In this document: piece by piece, positions 1 to 13,833 of the stretch
Layout of the letters: every line of letters begins with the position of its first letter
Numbering within the stretch: position 1 is the first letter of the stretch
Source of the DNA: Oxyruncus cristatus
Taxonomy: Eukaryota > Chordata > Aves > Passeriformes > Cotingidae
Reading direction: 5' to 3'
DNA length: 64,000 nt
Assembly (NCBI GenBank): GCA_013399855.1
Contig: VXAY01006800.1
Coordinates: 536,467 to 600,466 of the forward strand
Notes under the pieces: model-generated
What the model saw: the letters and a program-made list of their open reading frames with translations, nothing else
Databases searched by the model: none
What the model was told of the DNA's origin: nothing
Position numbers and translations under genes: made by a program

Positions 1-3000
1 CATACCCTGAACAGTGGTAGAAGATTATAAAATACCTCAGTAACAGAGTTTAAAACCACAAAACTATTTTCTTTGTTAACAATTGATTCCCTTGTTTTCC
101 CCTTCATTTACAAAATGATGATCTTGAAGAAACAGACTTTTTTGAGACATGTGGAAAAAAAAATAAAATCCTCTTAAAAATTCTGCTGAGCCAGCTCCTA
201 AAAAGGTTCAAGCACTCACGGGTCTGAACTGTGGCCCAAGATGCATTGTTCTGTGGCTAAGATCTCATGATCCAATTAGAGTTTAGGAGCATTTTAAATA
301 ATATTTTCAGTTAACGTAGCAGACAAGATAATAGGATGATGCATGGAAAAAAAATTGGTTGAAAATGTGTTGATTTAACACTTAGTTAACTGTTTTATTG
401 AAACATGTCTTAGTATCTTTCTACTTTATTAGATAAAAACAGTTTTACTATAACAGAGACTCCAATAATTCCATTGCTCCAGAGTTAGTCTTATAAATAA
501 GATCAGAAATCCATTATGTTAATTACAATATAATCAATATAAATAGAGAGAACTCTTGCCCTAATAAGTTTAAAACAGGAGATGAAAGAAATATTTTGAT
601 GCAATATTGAAGAATATGTGATTTGATGTTCAGACAAACCATGGAGAACTTACCTTGCATTTGTATTCATGATTAGGCACTGGACCTAAGTGGTATTTTA
701 AGTGTCTATATCAGGGACAAGCTGTTGGTGACTTCAGTTAGGGACAGATCTGCCCTTCAGCATATTTGTGATTCCAAATGAAACGAAAGGACATCATTGT
801 GTAGAGAGAAACTGTGAAGCCTTTACTATTTAATACACTTCAGAAAAATTTGTTTCTATGCCTTCCCACAAACTAGATGAATGAAATGAGGGGGAAAACT
901 AAATTGCAGAAAAGGCAGCCCTGCTTCTGAATAGAGACACAGGTCACCCCTCAGCAGGACTGTTGTAGGTTGTGTTTTATGGAATGACCCTCGTGTTGAT
1001 CCCTGATGTAGAAAGAAGACTGTTGCTACATCCTTCCCTTCAAGAGAAGGTGGGGGTGCCTAAAGAGGTGCTTATCAAAGGAAGGGTTGTTCAGAAAGGC
1101 TGAGAAATGGTAACATGGTGAAGAGGTGTATGCAGGTTCCTCCTCCCCAGGCAATCTGAAAACATGTTCTATTAGGTCTGTGACTTGTTCAAACATCTTT
1201 TGTGGCAGAACAGTGATCAGATATTGTATCAGATCAGGATTCCAATGGGGATCAGAAATATCTATCCGTAGGGACTGGAGAGGTATACCTGGGCAGACAG
1301 AGAAAGAATGCAAACCTGTAGTGGGGTCAGCATGGAACAACCGTCAGAAGAAAGAACAAATGTTCCAAAATTATTCCTGTTTCACTTATACACATTTAAA
1401 AGGGAAATTGATATATTTTGAAATATTATAGCCACAGTGGTTTGGGGAGGGAAGTGGGAGAAAAGGGCAGCCAATATTGTATCACTCAGATTCATATCAG
1501 ATATATCAACTTAGAGATAAACATATTCATACACCTTTATTGGTTTCATATCTATTGAAGAATGTGCCTTGTGACTTCCCTGCTTGAAGGAATTAAACAT
1601 TTGTTTTCAACTTCCATAGTAATTTACATCTTCTTTAAGATTTGAGCCTGCAAATATTATGTTGCCATGGATTTTAGCCTCAGATACTCCAGGAAATTTT
1701 CAGTACCATTTCAACAAAATCACAAAAGATATGTGTTTGTTTTATTTATTGTCTTTTCTTAAAGAAGAGTCTGTCTTTGGCAGGTAAAGAACTGGCCACT
1801 CAGCTGTTTTCTCCAGCAACAGGAGCAGTGCTGTACCGTTGATATGAGGTGTAAATTCCACAGAGGTGTGGCTCAGAACAGGCATATGGTTTTAAAAAGT
1901 TCTGGTCAGTAAAGGGAAACAAATTCAGTATGCTAAGCCTCTGTTTAAAGGATTTAATATATTAACAAGAAAACAAGAAAAAAAAGAAGATGGAAAGAGA
2001 AGCAGCAAGCCACCTGGCTCTGGGTAAACAGAGGTACTAGACTTAGATGCAGAAAAGATATGCAGAGACACAAAGGACTTTTCAAAATCTTAATCTATAT
2101 TTCAAAGACAGAAGATGGTGAAGGGCCATATCCAAATTCCGCTGAGGTCATTGGAAAGTCTTGTGTTTACTTTGATGAGGTTGGATCTAGGCTTAAAACC
2201 TAAGCTGGTTTCCTCGTATTACATGACAAATGTTGCTCAAGAGAAAGGAAAAGTACAGATAGACTGAGGTGTGTAGGCTACGCTTGGCCAGCTGGCATGG
2301 GATATATTGCTGATGATTTTCCTGTGCAGCTGGTTGGTTTGGATGTCTGAAAGTTATTAGATTTCCACTAGTCCACAAAAAAAGATATCTGAGGTACAGT
2401 TTGGGTCCAGTCAGACTGATGCTCCTGGATCACTGTGGTTCTTATCCAAGACGTTAGAGAATTCATCTTTTGAAATATTCTGGAATATAAAGACCTCTTC
2501 CTCCAGCAACCATGTGAGACATTACTTTAGCCAGCCTACTCCAGCATTCAAAACAAGAGTGATGTTTCTAAACTGTTGCATTTACCCCAGAGGTATTCTG
2601 ACCTAAAGCTCATCCTCTAGCTCAGGGCCCAGCTAACAAACTTAGCTAGACTTCTGGAGAGCACTTATGGCTTCTTTGCCTGCATTTACTATGCAAGTGT
2701 CCCAAAAAAGTTACAATTTGGTTCATGAGTCTTCATATCCCAGCTGTTGCTGATGTTCGTCCCTCCCAAGTCTGGTATGACCTGCCTCTCCCTCTGCCTG
2801 AAATGTGTTTCCCCTCTCATCCAGGTTTCCTACTCAACTCCACCCACTTCTGCACAACCTTTCCTTTCTCATGAGCAAAGCAATCTAACTCAATGTTTCC
2901 TCTGTTGAACAGTAAAGTCAAATTACCTGTATCTGGAGCCAATAGTAATTTTTATTTTAAAATCTAGTGTCTTTCCTATTGCATGAAAAGAGCTTGACAT

Positions 3001-6000
3001 TCTTTCACAGTTGAAAGATGTAATGAAAAATATATCATTTACTCTTTATTTAGGGTTGAGTTTTCCCTTGGTAATCTCAAATCCATGGAAATAAAAAGTT
3101 TCTGTTTTCTAACATGAGTCATTTGATGAGGAGAAGGCCCAAGACCATGTTTAAGACTGACAGGAAAGCAGATAGTTTTGGAAAAGTTATAATCTTCAAG
3201 GAGAGTCTCAAGTTAATAGGCAAGAGGATTTCTAGCAGAGGTAAGGGAGAAAACGTGATGAACAACAAGTAGAGGAATAGTTGAAAAATACGTTTAAGAG
3301 CTGACAAGAAGGGTTGGGTTGGGTGAACTGGTGGGAGAAAAATCTTATGTTACCAGCCAAAAAGAAAACTTTGAAGTTACCTTCAAAAGCTGTTTTCTAT
3401 ATTTCCTTTTTCTTATTATCATCAAGTCTTGGTGGAAAAGAAACATGAACTTTTTAATTGGGAGAGAGTAAAATAGATAGCCTGATATCATTTGTGCAAA
3501 GGATGACTCCAGTGTAATACTGTTGCAGGCAACAGCGAGGCTAATGTCTTTAAGCCAGCTAAATCATGAAATGTTTATCTAACTTTCAAGACCCCTACAA
3601 CTATCATCATTTCTTTTTGTGATTTCTCTCCTACCATTCCTTTTCCTTAGATGTCCTGTTGATGTTTCAGGGTTGACTTTAATGTCCTCCCAAAGGAAAT
3701 AGCTGAAAGATCCAATATGGTTTCTTCTTTAGAAGCCAAGAATGTTTTAGCTCTTTCAACATTTTTTACATGGAAATAAGAATAAATGACATGTGGAGAC
3801 TGCTTCATATCACTGTTAACAATTTGACGTTGCTTTCCTGAAATACTTTATTTATATAAGAATGAAGTTTTAAATAAAGATACATCTCTTATAAAGGGTA
3901 TTTATATGTGATATTCACTATTTGCCAACAGCTGTAGATTTTGAACCATGGAAAATATTTAGATCATTCTACTAGGGCCATAGGTATTATCTGGTTTCTC
4001 TAAGCTTGCTTTGCATCTGATTGGCAAAATTCCAGTCTGTTTTTTGAAAGCAGAAGCCTAATAAAAAAATGTAAAGAACATTGGTTTAACTTCACTTCTT
4101 TCTGATGTTCTAGGGGCAGTTACACACACTGGTGTTAAGAAACAGTGGAACAGACACACCAGAGTATGTTGCTGACAAAATAGGTAAGAAGTTTGTTTTC
4201 CTGATCAATCCCTCAGCAGTCAGTAATACACCCAGGGGACAGGTTCATTACACGTGAATTTGATCAAGCTGCTGTTAAAGTTGAATTCTGGACAAACTGA
4301 ACCGCCTGTTGAGTGAATGACTCAACATCAAAGAGAAGCTTCCACATTATCCTGTTTTCTGAACTCTACCCAATCTCTTTGTTCTGAGCCATACCCTTAT
4401 TTACATGTATTCAAAACCAAATGGGAAAATGAAATTGCCAGCAACAAAAATGAAGTGTTTCTCCCCTTAAAATATGTAAGAATGGCTATGTTCCTTCTTT
4501 TCTTAAATCTTCTGTCCATTATATTACATCTTGAAGTGCTAACTTCTTTTTTACTTTTTTATTGTGGTTTTCTTTTCCCCTCATTTTACCAGCAGAATAT
4601 TTGACTGCTTGTATCTAGATAAAGACCATTCCAGGACGGCCTAGATCACTGTCATGGTGCCATGTTTCACTTATAACTAGTCTACTAACATTAACAAATG
4701 TAGTGGACAAAGCACTGCATGTCGCACACTGTCTTCAAGAAGCAGGGAAAATTACTGCAACCTGAGTTTCATATATGTAAAAGTAAACATTTACAGAGAT
4801 CTGAGATGGTTATTTTAGTCATGTTGCTCTCACTGTGGTGAGTGTAAAGCAAATGTATTCGGAAAGGTCAGTGTTTTTACTGGCATTATATAGATCCATC
4901 TTTATAGGACCCTGGTGTTAAGGTTCCTTGTTTTATAGTAAATTTAGCCTTTGCTTGACTTTCTGTCAAATTGTGAAGAACTTGTCTATTCGGACAATTC
5001 TTCAGAGGAACTGTGGGATGGCACAGGATGCTTTCAGTAATTAACTGCTTTAGGCCCTCTCTTTCCTTGCCATGAGGGCAAGTTGCCATCCTAAATGAAC
5101 ACAAGCACCATGTTTTAGCTTACAGAGTCAATCAGGGCAGCAGCCTGGTTTTGTCCCTCCAAACCCTCGAGGCAGTGCCGGCTTATGTTTGACTTGCCCT
5201 TGTATTGTCTATGAGTGAACGGATTTCTGTCTGTGGATAAGAAAGGTGGATTTTAATGGTAGCATTGAAGTTAACTCTGAATAAAATTGCTTTATATGGC
5301 GTGTGTGGTGATTTGTCAGACTAAGGGCTCTTCTCTGATGGGAAACGTGCTGCATGGTGTGCTTTAGGATGTTTTGGCAATCTCAGTTACGCAGGACTAC
5401 AGCATGCTATTATAACAAACTTCCAGCTTTAGCAGGAGTTGTGCTGATGCTCAACAGCTTGGTATTGCCCATTCAGCTCACTGCTGGAGGGGACTGTATA
5501 AGAAGTAGAGAGAAGAAAGTAAATTTATGGCAGAAAGCTTTTGAAATATTGCACTTCTTGCACTTCAGCTACTCAAATAATAGTTTACGTTTATAAATGC
5601 ACCTGTGTGGTACCCCACACCAGCCACCGTGTCATGTTTTGTGGGGGGGTTAAAACTCAGTGATCTGGGAGTGGAATGATCATAAGCAAAAAGAAGAGTG
5701 AGGCTCATCTATGAGAAAAGGTAAAGGAATATAAGACTTTGTCACTAAGCACATTGAAAGGACCTGGGTGCTTTAATTCATTTCAGTTCCCTCCATTTCA
5801 GAGGAACAGGAAGCAATAGAAATATATGAGAAATACATATGAAGCTATGAAATTTCTTCTACTTTAAGCACTGACTTCTTGAGAATTAAGGTATGGATTT
5901 TGAAAGCATTCAACAGAATAATGAGAAATTATATTATTTTTACCAGAAATCAGTAGAATTTATGCATAAGTTGCTTTGAAATCTCACTGGGTGCTTGCCC

Positions 6001-6100
6001 ACATAAATATTTCTTGAAATTCAGTGAGTTCCTAATAAGTGAGTCCAAGTTTGCATGGGGTTAAAGCTTGAAAAAAAATGTCAAATTATGAAACTTTCTT
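1..6100. other. Unique AT-rich DNA, no gene recognised
   Basis: I see no gene, young repeat or RNA gene here. Open frames are short in all six frames and none shows a family motif. The composition is AT-rich with scattered A and T runs, as expected for an avian intergenic or intronic stretch. A frame at 5354-5596 (+) has no recognisable domain and no convincing splice or promoter context. Very old repeats could be present below what reading by eye can detect. Confidence 0.6.
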
Positions 6101-6110
6101 TTAGGGGTGA

Positions 6111-6149
6111 TTTTTTTCTTTTTTTTTTTCTTTTTTTTATTTTTTTATT
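6111..6149. repeat. T-rich low-complexity tract
   Basis: About 39 bases are nearly all T with a few C and A interruptions. It could be the decayed poly(A) tail of a minus-strand retroposed sequence, but no retroposon body is recognisable beside it, so I call it simple sequence only. Confidence 0.8.
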
Positions 6150-9100
6150 CTGTTGGAACTACATACAACTGCACTAAAATGAATTAGCTAAAATGGATGC
6201 AATAATGCACTTTAATAACTTGAAATTCACTTTGTTTACTAGCAGGAAAATCACTAAAGTCTCCATGTATGGTTCTAGAATACTCATTGCGTTTTAAAGT
6301 CTGGAGACCAGCGATTAAGTTCATATCCTAACTAAATTAATAAATCCTTGTACTTAGGATGATTATTAAACCCTATTTCATGTACATTTCTAGGACAACT
6401 TGGCATAGAGTGACCCTGCCTCACTTGTTTGCATCTTTGAAATGGCTACGTCTGACTGACTGTGTACTTTAATGCTCTTAGGAAATCAACCAGCACATGG
6501 TGAAGTAGTTACTGTCACAGCCTGAAAATTAAAGAGAGACAGAAATCAAGAAAATAACCTTGCTTAAGCTGAAGGCTTTTAATATAATTGAGCTTTCTGG
6601 TATTCACAAGATGCTTTATTATCTTGCAATATATTGGGTTATTACTGGCAAGCCACAGTGCTCAATCCTTCATTTAGAAGTGCTGAACATCAAATGCTTA
6701 ATTGACTCAGTCCAAAGACTGGATTTATAGCTGAGGTGAAAATGACTTCTTAAGTTTCCTAAGGCTAAATTCACTACATACAGATTTTTCTGCTTAGACA
6801 GAGCAGCCAGTGCAGTGTGTAGTAGTTCTGGGTTTCTTCAGTACATAAAAGAGAAAAGAGCCTGGAGGGTTAGTGCAGCTCTTTGGTGAACTGTTTCAAG
6901 GCTCAGGTCTGGACAAAGATCCCAACAGGACCACACTCCTAAGATGTCTGCCTGAAAATAAGTCAAAAGAAACTGATTCCTTTCTGTTATTACTTACAAG
7001 TAAATCCTTTAAAACTTTTTCAGTGGAGTTTTAAGTAGTTCAAGCCATTGTCCACCCATCACATTCCTTTAGACGACTTTTTGCAGTTGGATCAGTATTT
7101 TCCTAGATGTGGAAATAGCTGCTAGAAATACTTTTCAATGCACATTCTGTTTGATATAGAGTTGTCAGTAATATCTGTCACCATTCACTTCATATAGTTT
7201 ATCCCACATGTTGAAATGAGTATATAGGATCCACTCCTTGGTCCTAGGTAGAACAGCTTGAAGACAACTTCCACAGTTTCAGAACAGTTTTCTCTTTCAG
7301 CAATTTTTACTGTTCATGCATGAATATATGCATAGACACACACACATTCATATATAGAAAATCAGAATACGGTTCAGAATGCCAAAATTTCTCTGTTTTC
7401 TCTACATTGTACAGCTGTAACCTTAAAATTCAGCTTAGCAACTATTTATGAAAGATTCCTGTCATTATACAAAGCAGTGAAAATATTCACTGAATTGTTT
7501 GTAAGGAAATGGAAAGTGAATTTAAACTTAAAAATTCCAGCTTGATAAGATGTACCTGTTGCTGTCTAAAGAGCTTAGATTGAAATTATATATTCCTGTA
7601 GTTAATTAAAACTATAGATGGGACTTCTGCTATATTTAGTAATACATAAGGTTTAATTTTTTATGCTTGCATGCTAGAGTTTGGCTAAATAAGTGAAATG
7701 GCAGGATGATTAACTTAGACTACGAGACTATGTGGCAGAAGAACTGTTGGCTGCATAGGTTCAGAAATGCCAGTGATAAAACCTGACGACTTGAGCCATG
7801 CCCCACACCTCCAGGCTACGTGTCACAGCAGAGTTCTTTGCTCCCACTTACTCGAAGGAGGGTTAATGCATCCAAGCAGAGCTCATTTTGCTGATGCTGC
7901 AGCCAGCAGGAATGGGCTCTCACGCTGCAGAGCACAGAGCTGGTGGTCACCACTTTGCATCTTACAAAGCGAAGCGGAAAGGGGGAAGAGTAATTTTGTG
8001 ACTCAGGTAATGCATACAGGAAAACTGAGACTCTTTGAGACCTTCTTATTGAACATCAAAGGGCTGAGGTTATGATGCTTTAAATTGAGGAGTGACTCTG
8101 CTATCCGTGCAGAGCTGGAGCAGACATGAACAAATGAGGAAAATATTATTCCAGACCCATCTCAGTAGTGTGCATCGTGTTGTTATAAGATCATTTGTCA
8201 AGCTTCAACAACAGGCTTAAAAGCTTTGGTGTCCATCTGGCACCTTTCCATTTTTCAGAGCCATGTGTTGGCCCCCTACAATGTTTGGATACAAAATCAA
8301 GCTGCTTCCCACCTGGGCTTTGGCAGGGTTAAATCTTCATTTGGTACTAAGTTATCCTTAGTGGTTTTAAGTAAGCCCATGAAAAGCACAAACACATTTT
8401 CAAGTTCAGGATTCAAACCAACATGAGTAAAATATAAATTTATGCTTGGTGGTGAAAAATTAAAGTATCTGATGATGTCTTTGCAATGAACAATGATAGC
8501 GTAGATTTTGTCCAAAGAACCTGTAGTCCCAAGATGGCAGGACTTGTTTGCTGTTTACATTTAATTATTCACCATTCTTATCATCAACACATGTGTTTGT
8601 CATTTAAAAGTGCAAGTCTAAGGACATTACTTGTCTTGTTTAGGGAAAACATCACTCTTCTACTTTACTGATCAATTTGTACAAAAATTGTAGGGTTTTT
8701 AAAAAATATATTTTCTGACAATGTTCTACAATTAGAAATAATTTACATAACAAGAATTGAAATAAAATAGAAGTTCTTGGTTATTTTATGTTGGTTATTT
8801 CAAGATTGCTTGAATTGGATCTTCCCCATGTGCCATACTCTCTGCCTTCATACATTCAGTGAGATTCAATTAGATTTAATAGGAACGTGACAGCATTTTA
8901 GGCACCACAGGACACATTTACTAACCTGGAGGTGCTGCTCCAGAATGCTACATACCTGTCAAAAGTTCTGTTTTATACCCACTTGTCCTGTGGAATTAAA
9001 TATCTCCAACAGCATGGGTATACCATTGGTGTTGGGCACCTGTGTTTGGCAGCTGAATGGAGACCTGCTCCAGATGTAGAACAGACTAATTAGATCACCT

Positions 9101-9626
9101 TGTGTGTTTCTTCCTTGAAGAAGACCTGAGGCACTCAGAATGAGAACTTAGAGACATTTTCTTAAGCCCAGAACATGAATTAAGAAGTCCTGCATCAGCA
9201 AAGAAAGGATTTGTTGATCTATTTATACCTTCCTGTCCCTCTACCCTTTAAGGCTGCTGAGGGGTACCAGGATCGTGCACGGTGACTCCAAGGGAACTTA
9301 GAGTTACAACAGCTGGAAGAGCAAGGGTTCAAGGTAACCCTCTCACAGTGTGGAAGTGAGTGTTTTCGCTTCCAGTCTCTCCTGGTCCCCAGCTATAAGC
9401 AAGTACAATGTAAGCTGTCTGGTTGACAAGTAATAAGGAAGCTGAATATACTACAGGAAACTTCAGAACTACTCAGCAGGATCTTTTCTTTTTATAAATA
9501 TTTAATAAGAGAAACGTGGGCTTTTTTTTTCCTAATAAATCCCCTGTAACCAGTTCTGCAAGAGCTTGTCAGGGAGACAAAAGTTTGCATATTTCTCCTG
9601 AAAGATTTGAAGAAGAATCATTTTAC
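6150..9626. other. Unique AT-rich DNA, no gene recognised
   Basis: No gene or recognisable repeat. Overlapping short frames on both strands at 8226-8515 have no domain features and look like chance. A short CA run lies near 7337. GC rises slightly around 7770-8000 without any promoter or exon signal I would defend. Confidence 0.55.
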
Positions 9627-9751
9627 CTGTTTTGGGGGTTTTGTTTGTTTGTTTGTTTTGTTTTCTTGTTTGTTTTTTTGTTTGTTTATTTGGGTGTCTG
9701 GTTTTGTATGTGGTTTTGGTTTTTTTTGTTGTTTTTTTTTTTTTTTTTTTA
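9627..9751. repeat. (TTTG)n / GT-rich tract ending in poly(T)
   Basis: The plus strand is almost only T and G for about 125 bases. It has TTTG-unit stretches and ends in a T run of roughly 19 bases at 9732-9750. Several Lys/Asn/Thr-rich or Phe/Val/Cys-rich frames cross it on both strands; they are by-products of the low-complexity sequence and not genes. No retroposon body adjoins it that I can recognise. Confidence 0.9.
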
Positions 9752-12700
9752 GATATAAACTCCCACGCAGATACCAGGGATGCATTATTTTTTCGTGTCT
9801 CCAATTCATTGCATTCTAACTTATTTGAATAGACTGTAGCTTATTTTTCCCTATTGGGAGCAAAAAAATCAAAAATACAATATTTTTATTTTTAAATTAT
9901 GGAAATTAATATAATTTTTTTTAAATTATGTTTCATTTCCAAAGCCAGTGAACTTCAGAATATAACATTTATATATTACTTAAAAAAAAAAAAAAGATAA
10001 AAAATGGAAATACCTTCCTATCAGATCTCCTTGCAGTCTCATAATCAGGCCGTTAAGTTTAGAAAAAAAAAACTTTCAATGCAAATTTCAATCCCTTTTC
10101 CCTATCTTTTAAAAACTATTATTTTCCAAGAAGTTACTGAATTTTTAAAATCCAGCTTAGAAAATACCAAATCAAAAACTGGAGTACAGAATACGACAAG
10201 AGAGCTGAGTATGACATATAAATTTAAAGTTATGTGGGTTTAAATGCACGTGTGCCTGAAAGTTAATGACAGTTTTTTTGGGAAGGGTCCTATTTTGTAG
10301 AGAGACCTTCCTCAGTCTACGAATAAATCAGCATAAAGAATTTCAACAGGTCCTTTTTTGGGGGAATATATAAAAAATATGTGGCTTTTGAATCACCTGA
10401 ATATGTCCCAAATAGAAGGAAGCAGATTTGACCACGGTTTGTTAATATTTCCTGTCCACAGTGAATGTATGGAAAAGGTTGTTTCCTCCAAATGACCAGC
10501 CTTCTACCTGAATCCCAAACATTGCATGTTACATGTAGGTACATCAATGTCCACAGGCAAAGTCCTTAGCCTCCCTAAATGTTTTTGCTGAGCACATGTC
10601 CTCAGTGCCTGAACTATGAAGATTTTGCCTCTCCTCGAGGTCCTGTCATGACTCACAGGAGAGGCAGTGGAGCACACTTACCTTGTTCTCTGGCTGCAGT
10701 GAAGCATCGCCTGGGACCACACTCAGCCTTTTTTAACCCTGCCCTCTCCCTGCACGACCATCAGGGGAAGGAAGAGGAGCTCTGCTTTTCCCCTGGAGCC
10801 TTGCAATGCAGCACTGCTCTCTGACTTCAGAGACCTTCACTGCCCCATATTTACCACATTCCAGAAAAGTGCCAGAATTGTTGGGGCTGGAAGCCCTCTA
10901 AATCCTTCCTGTGCTTGCTTTCACATTTTGCATAAAATTATTAAATATGCACTGGAGCAGGGCCTGGGGTCAGAGTTAAGGCTTATTTTACCTGTGTGCT
11001 GCAGAGTCCTGGGCATATTTCTCTCCGACTCTCTCTTATACTCTCTTTCTTTTCCTTCAAACTAAATTTTGCTATGCAAAGTGGGTGATCTTTCACAGAA
11101 GAAGCTGTAAAACATCAGTATCAAAATACTTTATGTCTTTCGCCTAGGATCCCACTAGACATGTGGACTCAAGTCCCTGCAAAGAAAGGATAGCTCCGTA
11201 CAGGCATCAAGGGAATAAGTAGTCCCTGTGTTAAAACAAACAAATCTTTCTGGGACAATGTAATCTCTAGTATTAATGGGAGGCTACAATGTCTAGATAA
11301 TAAAAAGCCAGATAATATAACTTTAAAGAAGACATCAGGCATAAACCCAGAGGAAGACATAACTGAAATGTGGGAAATACAGTGCATACATCTGCATGGT
11401 TTGATAAGAGTTGCTGGAGTAAAGCTGGGCTTATTTATACTCATCTTAGTGCTGGTAATGTTGGTGGGATGACTCCATCCACACCCAAGAAGCTTCTGCA
11501 CAGTCCTAAAACTGTTTAGGGGAGCTCAGATTCCTCACACGACCAACTCTTGCCTTATAGGGCTTTTTAACTCAGGCTCAGCAGAAATCATTCAAATTGT
11601 GCACTGAGTCTGGGATCAACAATTTGTGGAGCAGAGTAGCTACTATGGAGAAGTTGTCCATGAAGTAATACAGCTTATTAGGCCTAATTTGACTTTATAT
11701 TGAGACAGCCTCTGTCTCTGCATTCAAGGACATGGTTAATCCAGCACCTTTTTCAAGTAGAAGGTTGCTTTTTCAAGCAACCTTTCAGTGCTCTCAACCT
11801 TTCAGAGCACTGAAATTTGACTTCAGGCAAGCTGGGAATAACACATAGGATAAAGGGCTGCAATGGTTCAATTGGGAAAAATGATTAGATATGAAGAATG
11901 ATGGAGAGGATAGTGGTGTTCACCTTCTACAGTTTGAGGTCATGTGAAATGCTGCATAAAATTCTAGATTTTATCACTACTCATTTAGGATGTAATCTGT
12001 CCTATTCAAAACACAGATTGCCTGAAACAATGAAAAATGAGCGGACTTCACTTCATGCGAGAATACACTAGAACAGAGGAGATGTTCTAGCTACCTTTTT
12101 ATTTTGTGAGCCAACGTGAAACAAAGAAAAGGAGTTTTAAATCCTGCCCTGCCCCTTTCCGTTGAGCTGTGCTGTCACGGTTTGCATACTAGGGTTTTGT
12201 TTGGTGCAACCAGATCAAGTCTTTTGTCTGATTATTTTGTCTCATTATTTTCGTTTCTTTCCAGTGCAAGTAAAGTAACTGTAGACACTAAGACAGTGAT
12301 GTTGTTGTGTAGCAGCAATTTTGCAGTAATGCATAAATTTAAAAACCTTAATTCCTGCTCAGTAATTTCCATCTCAAGATGTGTGTGGTAGTATTCCCAG
12401 GCACAAAGTTCATCTGTGGTTTCCTTAATAAAAATATGAACTGCTGTTTATGAAGAGATATTTCAGGGAACTCCTAGGTAGTGAGGCTGCAAGAACCCAA
12501 ATCCCCTCTAAAATTCATGGGAAGTCGGGTGCCTAAGTCCCTCAGGGTCTCTTGGTCTAAGTGACACCCATATCCCATGGATTAATCCCCTCTCCACCTC
12601 CTGGAAGTGTAGACGTCATCTGAGCATAGTGTGACAGTCACATATCCCTGCTAGAAAGAACGCTTGCTGCAGCCAGATAAGGAATATTCCTTTGGCCCTG

Positions 12701-12910
12701 ATTCGGATGGGTTTGAAAAGTATGATTTTTCTTGGAAGAAAACTGAATCCTCTAACTGTTTTCTTCTGCCACCACAGCACAGCTACTGATTTACAGCAGC
12801 ATGAGCTCTACTTTTCCATCTACATAATATTTGGAGAAAGCTTATGGCAACATAACGTGTAAATGAGTACAAGCAGAATGTGTTTGTTTTTCTTTCCTGC
12901 TTGTCTGCAG
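9752..12910. other. Unique DNA with two hairpins, no gene recognised
   Basis: No gene is supported. A stop-free stretch at 11194-11472 (+) of 92 codons ends in a run of hydrophobic residues before TGA (about 11413-11469). It has no clear start or splice context and its length is ordinary for this composition. A GC-richer patch at 10620-10830 shows no gene features. The twin hairpins at 11761-11815 are listed separately. Confidence 0.55.
11761..11815. repeat. Two adjacent perfect hairpins
   Basis: The first inverted repeat has perfect 10-base arms at 11761-11770 and 11775-11784 with a 4-base loop. The second has perfect 12-base arms at 11783-11794 and 11804-11815 with a 9-base loop. The two overlap by two bases, so on one molecule they would compete at the junction. 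There are no transposon ends, T-run terminator or family match that I recognise. Function is unknown. Confidence 0.8.
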
Positions 12911-12986
12911 AGAGATGATCTTGACAGTTTCTGTTTTGTTGAATGCTGCACATCAGGGGTTCTTTACGCTGATGTCTGCACTGCAG
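12911..12986 (+). other. Candidate internal exon, product unknown
   Basis: This 76-base segment follows a pyrimidine-rich tract ending in CTGCAG and is followed by GTGAGA, so both splice sites fit the consensus well. Two of the three forward frames are open through it. One reads RDDLDSFCFVECC at its start; the other contains an ATG at 12915 followed by hydrophobic residues. The length is not a multiple of three. I do not recognise either translation. It could be a coding or noncoding exon or a chance splice-site pair; only transcript data would tell. Confidence 0.25.
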
Positions 12987-13833
12987 GTGAGAGCTACTAT
13001 TTGCCTACTGGGAATACACAGTTTGCACCATCTGAGAGCAAGAAAACACAGTAATTCTGATCTCTCCTGGAGTAAAGGAGGCACCAGAATTGGTACCATC
13101 AACTCAATGAATGTTTGCCAGAGGAAGCCAACTTTAAAACCTGGATGACTCTCCTGAAAAATGGTGCTGGAGGAGATTCTGTGAATCAAGGTGTTTGGGT
13201 AGCCTAACCTTACCTCTTCCCTAGCTGGCACAGGAATTTTCTTCATGGGTTGTTCTCAAGATTTCTCTGCCTTTCCAGTCATATGTCTGGGCTTTCCAGA
13301 GCAAGGTGTGGGTCAGTATCTTGTCAAGTCAATTCTGTGCTTTTGGACTTTCCCTAATCTAGTGTTCATTTTTGTAATTACATGTGTAGCCCTGGGGATC
13401 AAAGAGATAAAAGATATAGCAACAGCAGTAACAGAAAAAAGTATTAATGAACTTCAAGATTAATGACTATTCATTAATTCTATTGTGGTTTTTGTTTGGT
13501 AGGGTTCCCCCCCACCACCCCCCTGAAAGAAAACCCTGCTACCTTTCTGCTGTTTGCCCATTTATTTTCCTTTCCATGCCAGTGGTCAGGGACTGACAGT
13601 ATGCTCTGCTGGTCAGAGCAAACAGCTTTGAATTTTTATATGTTTCCAATTTGAAGCATTCCTGACTTTCACAGGAGGAGAATTATAAGTCTCTCTTTCA
13701 ACTACTTACAATTTATTACTTCTTTCATTAGAGGATTAAATGCCTTTGCTACAAGCCCAATCTTGCATTCAGGATAACCTCAAACCTCTATCAATTGTAA
13801 TGTGAATTTTTGTGAACTTTTCATGTGATGTAT
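12987..13833. other. Unique DNA, no gene recognised
   Basis: No supported gene. A frame at 13245-13463 (+) has one hydrophobic stretch followed by a charged tail, but has no splice or promoter context. A C-rich run of about 20 bases sits near 13507. Confidence 0.5.

Noticed and set aside
9516..9832. Several overlapping frames across the GT-rich tract
   Set aside because: Products of low-complexity DNA, open on both strands for trivial reasons.
11194..11472. 92-codon stop-free stretch ending in a hydrophobic segment, superficially like a membrane-anchored envelope C-terminus
   Set aside because: No start, no neighbouring viral genes or LTRs, and many stop-free stretches of this length are expected by chance.
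13245..13463. 72-codon frame with a hydrophobic segment and charged tail
   Set aside because: No signal peptide, promoter or splice evidence; length is ordinary.
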